From contig CAMLKV010000029.1 of the NCBI GenBank assembly GCA_946480635.1, positions 1 through 11,919 on the forward strand: a stretch of 11,919 nt of DNA, in the 5' to 3' direction. The position numbers and the translations under genes are program-made. Origin of the DNA: an uncultured Flavobacterium sp. GTDB taxonomy: Bacteria > Bacteroidota > Bacteroidia > Flavobacteriales > Flavobacteriaceae. The notes under the pieces were generated by a model. The model searched no databases and was not told where the DNA came from. It was given only the letters and a program-made list of their open reading frames with translations. This document shows positions 7,131 through 11,919 of this stretch, piece after piece; positions within the stretch are counted from its first letter, which is position 1; the number at the start of each line of letters is the position of its first letter.

Positions 7131-7712
7131 ATGATTGCACATATTCAGGGAAAATTAGTGGAGAAAAATCCAACGGAAGTTATAATAGACTGTAACGGAG
7201 TGGGTTATCAGATTAATATTTCTCTACATACCTTTGGTTTATTGCCAAATACTGACCAAATAAAGCTGTATACTCATCTTTTAATTAAGGAAGATAGTCA
7301 TTCACTTTTTGGTTTTGTTGAAAAATCTGAAAGAGAAATTTTTAAATTATTAATTTCTGTTTCAGGTATAGGGGCAAATATTGCACGAACCATGTTGTCG
7401 TCTATAGAACCAAAACAAATAATTAATGCTATAGCTTCAGGGGATGTTGCAACTGTTCAGTCAATTAAGGGGATTGGGGCAAAAACTGCCCAAAGGGCAA
7501 TTTTAGACCTGAAAGACAAAGTGTTAAAGTTGTACGATATCGAAGAAGTTTCACTTGTAGCAAACAATACAAACAAGGATGAAGCGTTATCTGCTTTAGA
7601 AGTTTTGGGATTTGTGAGAAAGGCATCTGAGAAAGTAGTAGATAAAATCGTAGCTAATACACCAGACGCAACGGTGGAAACAATTATTAAACAAGCGCTA
7701 AAAAACTTATAA
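7131..7712 (+). CDS. ruvA: Holliday junction branch-migration complex subunit RuvA
   Basis: RuvA binds four-way DNA junctions as a tetramer, holds them flat and loads the RuvB motor during recombinational repair. The 193-residue product has the normal length and three-domain order: an OB-fold (about 1-62, starting MIAHIQGKLVEKNP with the family CNGVGYQI block), a tandem helix-hairpin-helix domain with ISVSGIGANIA (Gly79, Gly81) and IKGIGAKTAQR (Gly114, Gly116) that contacts the DNA backbone, and a small C-terminal domain III (about 145-193, EALSALEVLGF) that contacts RuvB. The start ATG at 7131 is standard. A GGAGG at 7111-7115 resembles a Shine-Dalgarno site but is 15 bases from the ATG, too far for normal spacing. 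The stop TAA (7710-7712) overlaps the opening of the sprA frame, suggesting co-transcription and perhaps coupled translation. Confidence 0.97.
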   Translation: MIAHIQGKLVEKNPTEVIIDCNGVGYQINISLHTFGLLPNTDQIKLYTHLLIKEDSHSLFGFVEKSEREIFKLLISVSGIGANIARTMLSSIEPKQIINAIASGDVATVQSIKGIGAKTAQRAILDLKDKVLKLYDIEEVSLVANNTNKDEALSALEVLGFVRKASEKVVDKIVANTPDATVETIIKQALKNL

Positions 7713-10700
7713 TCGTTGAAACAATCTTTTCTAAAAACAGACTTGTTTTACTGTTTTTATTCGTTTTTTCTGTCTCTTTTGCACAAGTTACACAGGATAC
7801 TGTAAAAGGTTATAATACGGGTAATTTAGAAATGCCTAATCCTTCAAGTATTCTTGAAGCGTATGAGTATGATCCAGTAAGTGATCGATATATTTATACT
7901 AAAACTTTTGATGGATTTAATATTGATTATCCAATTGTTTTAACACCAGAACAGTATCAAAAACTAATTCAAAAAGAAGCAGTACGCAATTATTTACAGA
8001 AAAAATCTGATGCTGTAGATGGTAAAAAAGCAGCAAGTAAAGATGGTAAAAAAGATTTATTACCTAGATATTATATCAACTCAAGTTTCTTCGAATCAAT
8101 TTTTGGAAGTAATACTATCGATGTAAAACCAACTGGAACCGTTGAGGTAGATTTTGGCGTAAGACATTCAAAACAAGATAATCCCGCATTTTCTCCACGA
8201 AACAGAAGAACAACAACTTTCGATTTTGACCAAAGAATTAGTTTGAGTTTATTAGGACAAGTTGGAACAAGATTAAAAGTAACTGCAAATTATGATACAG
8301 AATCAACATTTGCATTTCAAAATTTGGTAAAACTTGAGTATACCCCTACTGAGGATGACATTATTCAAAAAATCGAAGTAGGTAATGTAAGTATGCCTCT
8401 TAATAGTACATTAATAAGAGGTGCTCAAAGTTTGTTTGGGGTTAAGCTTCAACTACAGTTTGGTAGAACTACAGTAACAGGGGTATTCTCTGAACAAAAA
8501 TCGCAAACAAAAACTGTCACATCACAAGGTGGAGGATTAATTCAGGATTTCAGTTTGTTTGGATTAGAGTATGACTCTGATCGTCACTTTTTCTTATCAC
8601 AATACTTTAGAAACCGTTATGATGAGTCTTTAGAGAAGTATCCAATAATAGATTCTAGAGTTCAAATTACCAGAATGGAAGTTTGGGTTACCAATAGACA
8701 AAATAGGATTAACACATCACCCGAAGGCAACAATTTAAGGAATATAATTGCTTTACAAGATTTGGGAGAAGCGAGATCAGCTACAGTGCCTGATTCACAA
8801 ATGTTTGGGATTGATTTGGTGGCTAATCCAACTTTTGTTCCAGGAACAGTTCCATTTGACGCACCAGCGGATAATGAAAATAATGGTTTTGATCCAGCCA
8901 AAATTGTCACAGGTGGTGGTAATTTAAATCCTGGGATTAGAGAGGTTGCAACTGCTGGGCAAGGCTTTACTGGTTTGACACCTGCTCCAGCCGAAGGTGT
9001 TGATTATTCTAAATTAGAGAATGCACGTAAATTGACACCTAACGAATATACGTATCATCCTCAATTGGGTTATATATCACTTAATCAAAGATTGGCAAAT
9101 GATGAGGTTTTAGCAGTAGCGTATCAATATACGATTGCAGATAAAGTATATCAGGTAGGGGAATTTGGTAATGACGGAGTAGATGCTACTAACGTTAATT
9201 CAGGGGTTCCTACAACTCAAGCATTAATTTTAAAAATGCTTAAAGGAAATCTAACGAATGTAAATAAACCAGTTTGGAATTTGATGATGAAAAATATTTA
9301 CCAAATTCCTGGTGCATATCAACTTTCTTCAGAAGACTTTAAATTGAATATTTTATACACAGATCCTTCACCATTAAACTATATCTCACCTGTTGCAGGA
9401 AGTCCTTTTCCTTCAAATCCAACAGTTGAAAATGAAGTTGAAAGTACTCCGTTATTGAGAGTTTTCAATTTAGATAGATTAAATCCAACAAATGATCCAC
9501 AAAACAGAGGTGATGGTTTCTTTGACTTTTTACCAGGATTAACTGTAGATACACAAAATGCAAGAATCATATTTACAACTGTTGAACCTTTTGGTAAACT
9601 GTTATTCAATAAGTTGAAAAACCCAAGTTCACTTGAAAATTATGATGATGTTAATACCTACAATGCGAATCAAAAAAAGTATGTATTTAAAAATTTATAT
9701 GCAAAAACACAAGCATTAGCACTTCAAGATAGCGATAAAAACAAATTCCAACTTAGAGGAAAATTTAAATCTTCTGGAGGCGAGGGGATATCATTAGGTT
9801 CAGCCAATGTACCTCAAGGCTCTGTTCAAGTTACAGCAGGAGGAAGGGTTTTGCAAGAAGGAGTAGATTATACAGTAAACTACCAAGCGGGAAGAGTTCA
9901 AATATTAGACCCGTCGTTACAAGCATCTGGTATTCCTATTGAGGTTTCGGTTGAAAATAATTCAGTTTTTGGACAGCAGACTAGACGTTTTATGGGGGTT
10001 AATGTGGAGCACAAGTTTTCAGATAAGTTTCAAATTGGAGGTACTTTCTTAAAAATGACAGAAAGACCATTTACCCAAAAAACGAACTATGGTCAAGAGT
10101 CAGTAAACAATATGATTTATGGGGCTAATGTAAATTATTCTACAGAAGTTCCGCTGTTTACAAGATTGGTAAATAAATTGCCAAACATTGATACAGATGT
10201 TCCATCTAATTTGTCATTTAGAGGTGAGTTTGCTATATTAAAACCTGGAACTCCAAAAATTGATAAGTTTGAAGGTGAGTCAACTGTTTATGTTGATGAT
10301 TTTGAAGGTTCTCAATCAACAATTGATATGAAATCACCTTTTGCTTGGACACTTTCAAGTGCTCCAAAAGGATTTGGAGGTGAACTTCCGGAAGATGATT
10401 TATCATATGGTTATAAAAGAGGAAAATTGTCTTGGTATACCATAGATCCTCTTTTTTATACAAATCAAAGGCCATCTGGACTAAATGATAACGATTTTTC
10501 GCGTCATGATTCGCGAAGAGTTTATATAAGTGAATTATATCCTAATACAAATGTAGCTGCAGGACAAACTACTGTCGTAACAACTTTAGATTTAACTTAT
10601 TATCCAAACGAAAGAGGACCATATAATTTTAATCCAGCTTCAACAAATAATATTTTACCAAATCCACAAGATAATTTTGGAGGGATAATGCGTCCAATTA

Positions 10701-11919
10701 ATTCTACAAATTTTGAACAATCTAATGTTGAGTATATCCAGTTTTGGGTTTTAGATCCATATCACGGTGCAGCATCTGATGCAAATCCTGCAAACACTGG
10801 TAAATTAACATTTAACTTAGGAGAGATTTCAGAAGATATTTTGAAAGATGGAAGAAAATTGTATGAAAATGGACTTCCAGCTGGAGGAGCAAATCCTAAT
10901 GTAGTAAATACAAATTGGGGTAAAGTACCAGCAGCTCAGTCGTTAATTTATGCTTTTGATACTGATGAAGCTAATAGAACACAACAAGATTTAGGATTAA
11001 ATGGATTGAACGATGCAGAGGAAGCTGCAGAATATCCTGCTTTTGCAGGAGACTCTGACCCTGCTCAAGATAATTATGAGTATTTCTTGAGTGCTTCAGG
11101 GCCAGTTGTTGATAGGTATAAGAAGTATAATGGGCTAGAAGGAAACTCTCCTGTAAATGTATCAGATAGTAATAGAGGTTCATCAACTACTCCGGATGTT
11201 GAAGATATCAATAGAGACAATACTATGAATACTATTGAAGCGTATTATAAGTTTTCTGTTGACATTAAGCCTAATATGACTGTTGCTGATAAATATGTTA
11301 CCAATGTTTTAGAAACACAAGTAACATTAGATAATGGGAATACCACTCAAGCCAGATGGATTCAATTCAAGATTCCAATTTTGGAAGCCATAGCTCCAGA
11401 TAATATCGAAGGTGGAATTTCTGATTTTAGATCTATTCGTTTTATGAGAATGTTTATGTCTGGGTTTACAGAAAAAATAACAGTTCGTTTAGGTTCTTTA
11501 GATTTAGTTAGAGGAGAATGGAGAAGAATGAATGCTTCTTTAGATCCTGCGGATCCAGATCCTACGGATGATGATACTGGTTTTGATATCACGGCAGTTA
11601 ATTTAGAAGAAAACTCAGCTCGTACTCCTGTAAATTATGTTATGCCTCCTGGAGTAAATCGTGAACAGCTATATAATAATAACTCAGTTATTAATCAAAA
11701 TGAGCAATCATTGTCATTGAGAGTCTATGATAAAAGTGCGCCACTGTCAGGAACAGATGGTCTTGAAGCAGGTGATTCAAGAGCTGCTTTTAAAAACGTA
11801 AGTGTTGACATGCGTCAGTATAATAAACTTAAAATGTTTTTGCACGCAGAGTCTTTAGCGAGTTATTCAAGTGGTGATTTGGGAGATGGTCAAATGTCTG
11901 CTTTTATTAGGTTTGGTAA
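7709..11919 (+). CDS. sprA: Type IX secretion outer-membrane translocon SprA/Sov, N-terminal part
   Basis: SprA (Sov in Porphyromonas) is the giant outer-membrane beta-barrel through which type IX cargo leaves the cell, including gliding adhesins and enzymes with C-terminal sorting domains. About 1,400 codons are open without a stop to the window edge; family members are about 2,400 residues, so roughly 1,000 lie beyond. A signal peptide ends in VSVSFAQ (cut near 7784). Recognisable SprA blocks follow: KGYNTGNLEMPNPSSI, YEYDPVSDRYIYTK, DGFNIDYPIVLTPEQY, YVDDFEGSQSTIDM (from 10289), NRDNTMNTIEAYYKFSV and AAFKNVSVDMRQYNKLK. The frame opens after a stop at 7688-7690, but no in-frame ATG, GTG or TTG occurs before the signal peptide. 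Rare candidates are ATA 7709 (used here as a placeholder), ATC 7712 and ATC 7724. A TTG at 7716 would give MKTIFSKN if one A were added at 7719-7721. The start is therefore uncertain; the identity is not. Confidence 0.95.
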   Translation, partial: MIVETIFSKNRLVLLFLFVFSVSFAQVTQDTVKGYNTGNLEMPNPSSILEAYEYDPVSDRYIYTKTFDGFNIDYPIVLTPEQYQKLIQKEAVRNYLQKKSDAVDGKKAASKDGKKDLLPRYYINSSFFESIFGSNTIDVKPTGTVEVDFGVRHSKQDNPAFSPRNRRTTTFDFDQRISLSLLGQVGTRLKVTANYDTESTFAFQNLVKLEYTPTEDDIIQKIEVGNVSMPLNSTLIRGAQSLFGVKLQLQFGRTTVTGVFSEQKSQTKTVTSQGGGLIQDFSLFGLEYDSDRHFFLSQYFRNRYDESLEKYPIIDSRVQITRMEVWVTNRQNRINTSPEGNNLRNIIALQDLGEARSATVPDSQMFGIDLVANPTFVPGTVPFDAPADNENNGFDPAKIVTGGGNLNPGIREVATAGQGFTGLTPAPAEGVDYSKLENARKLTPNEYTYHPQLGYISLNQRLANDEVLAVAYQYTIADKVYQVGEFGNDGVDATNVNSGVPTTQALILKMLKGNLTNVNKPVWNLMMKNIYQIPGAYQLSSEDFKLNILYTDPSPLNYISPVAGSPFPSNPTVENEVESTPLLRVFNLDRLNPTNDPQNRGDGFFDFLPGLTVDTQNARIIFTTVEPFGKLLFNKLKNPSSLENYDDVNTYNANQKKYVFKNLYAKTQALALQDSDKNKFQLRGKFKSSGGEGISLGSANVPQGSVQVTAGGRVLQEGVDYTVNYQAGRVQILDPSLQASGIPIEVSVENNSVFGQQTRRFMGVNVEHKFSDKFQIGGTFLKMTERPFTQKTNYGQESVNNMIYGANVNYSTEVPLFTRLVNKLPNIDTDVPSNLSFRGEFAILKPGTPKIDKFEGESTVYVDDFEGSQSTIDMKSPFAWTLSSAPKGFGGELPEDDLSYGYKRGKLSWYTIDPLFYTNQRPSGLNDNDFSRHDSRRVYISELYPNTNVAAGQTTVVTTLDLTYYPNERGPYNFNPASTNNILPNPQDNFGGIMRPINSTNFEQSNVEYIQFWVLDPYHGAASDANPANTGKLTFNLGEISEDILKDGRKLYENGLPAGGANPNVVNTNWGKVPAAQSLIYAFDTDEANRTQQDLGLNGLNDAEEAAEYPAFAGDSDPAQDNYEYFLSASGPVVDRYKKYNGLEGNSPVNVSDSNRGSSTTPDVEDINRDNTMNTIEAYYKFSVDIKPNMTVADKYVTNVLETQVTLDNGNTTQARWIQFKIPILEAIAPDNIEGGISDFRSIRFMRMFMSGFTEKITVRLGSLDLVRGEWRRMNASLDPADPDPTDDDTGFDITAVNLEENSARTPVNYVMPPGVNREQLYNNNSVINQNEQSLSLRVYDKSAPLSGTDGLEAGDSRAAFKNVSVDMRQYNKLKMFLHAESLASYSSGDLGDGQMSAFIRFG

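Noticed and set aside
7832..7834. ATG at 7832 as the sprA start
   Set aside because: It would remove the signal peptide and the conserved KGYNTG region needed for an outer-membrane protein.
8662..11592. Minus-strand open frames opposite sprA
   Set aside because: The plus strand is one uninterrupted SprA frame here; the antisense frames lack any support.

Overview
The window is AT-rich chromosomal DNA from a member of the Bacteroidota, most likely Flavobacterium or a close relative. The evidence is the protein set (a SprA-type type IX secretion translocon and a cargo protein with a type IX sorting tail), promoters matching the Bacteroidota consensus TAnnTTTG, and little use of Shine-Dalgarno sites. 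Most of it is ordinary core genome. I found no phage, insertion sequence, CRISPR array, tRNA or rRNA gene.

Layout. Positions 1-279 are the 3' end of ruvB (Holliday-junction helicase motor). A 90-base, GC-rich, highly folded intergenic element (280-369) follows and runs into the start of queG (372-1301, epoxyqueuosine reductase, last step of tRNA queuosine synthesis). Nine bases later comes a small unrecognised lipoprotein gene (1311-1844). A strong two-way terminator (1848-1879) separates this rightward block from a leftward gene (1896-4577) for a secreted reprolysin-like zinc metalloprotease with a P-domain and a type IX sorting tail. A 169-base divergent promoter region (4578-4746) holds one promoter for each direction and a perfect 13-bp inverted repeat. 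Rightward from there come maeB (4747-7038, malic enzyme fused to a phosphotransacetylase-like domain), ruvA (7131-7712, Holliday-junction binding subunit) and sprA (about 7709 to beyond the window edge, the giant outer-membrane translocon of the type IX system).

How the genes relate. RuvA and RuvB work as one complex, but their genes lie about 6.9 kb apart with unrelated genes between. The protease is a predicted substrate of the secretion system whose translocon is encoded about 3 kb away. ruvA and sprA are probably co-transcribed, because the sprA reading frame opens inside the end of ruvA.

The points most worth a second look are the folded repeat-like element at 280-369, the absence of any in-frame ATG, GTG or TTG at the 5' end of sprA (one missing A in a short A-run would explain it), and the 13-bp palindrome in the divergent promoter region. 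I see no convincing undescribed multi-gene system. No stretch longer than 300 bases lacks a gene.
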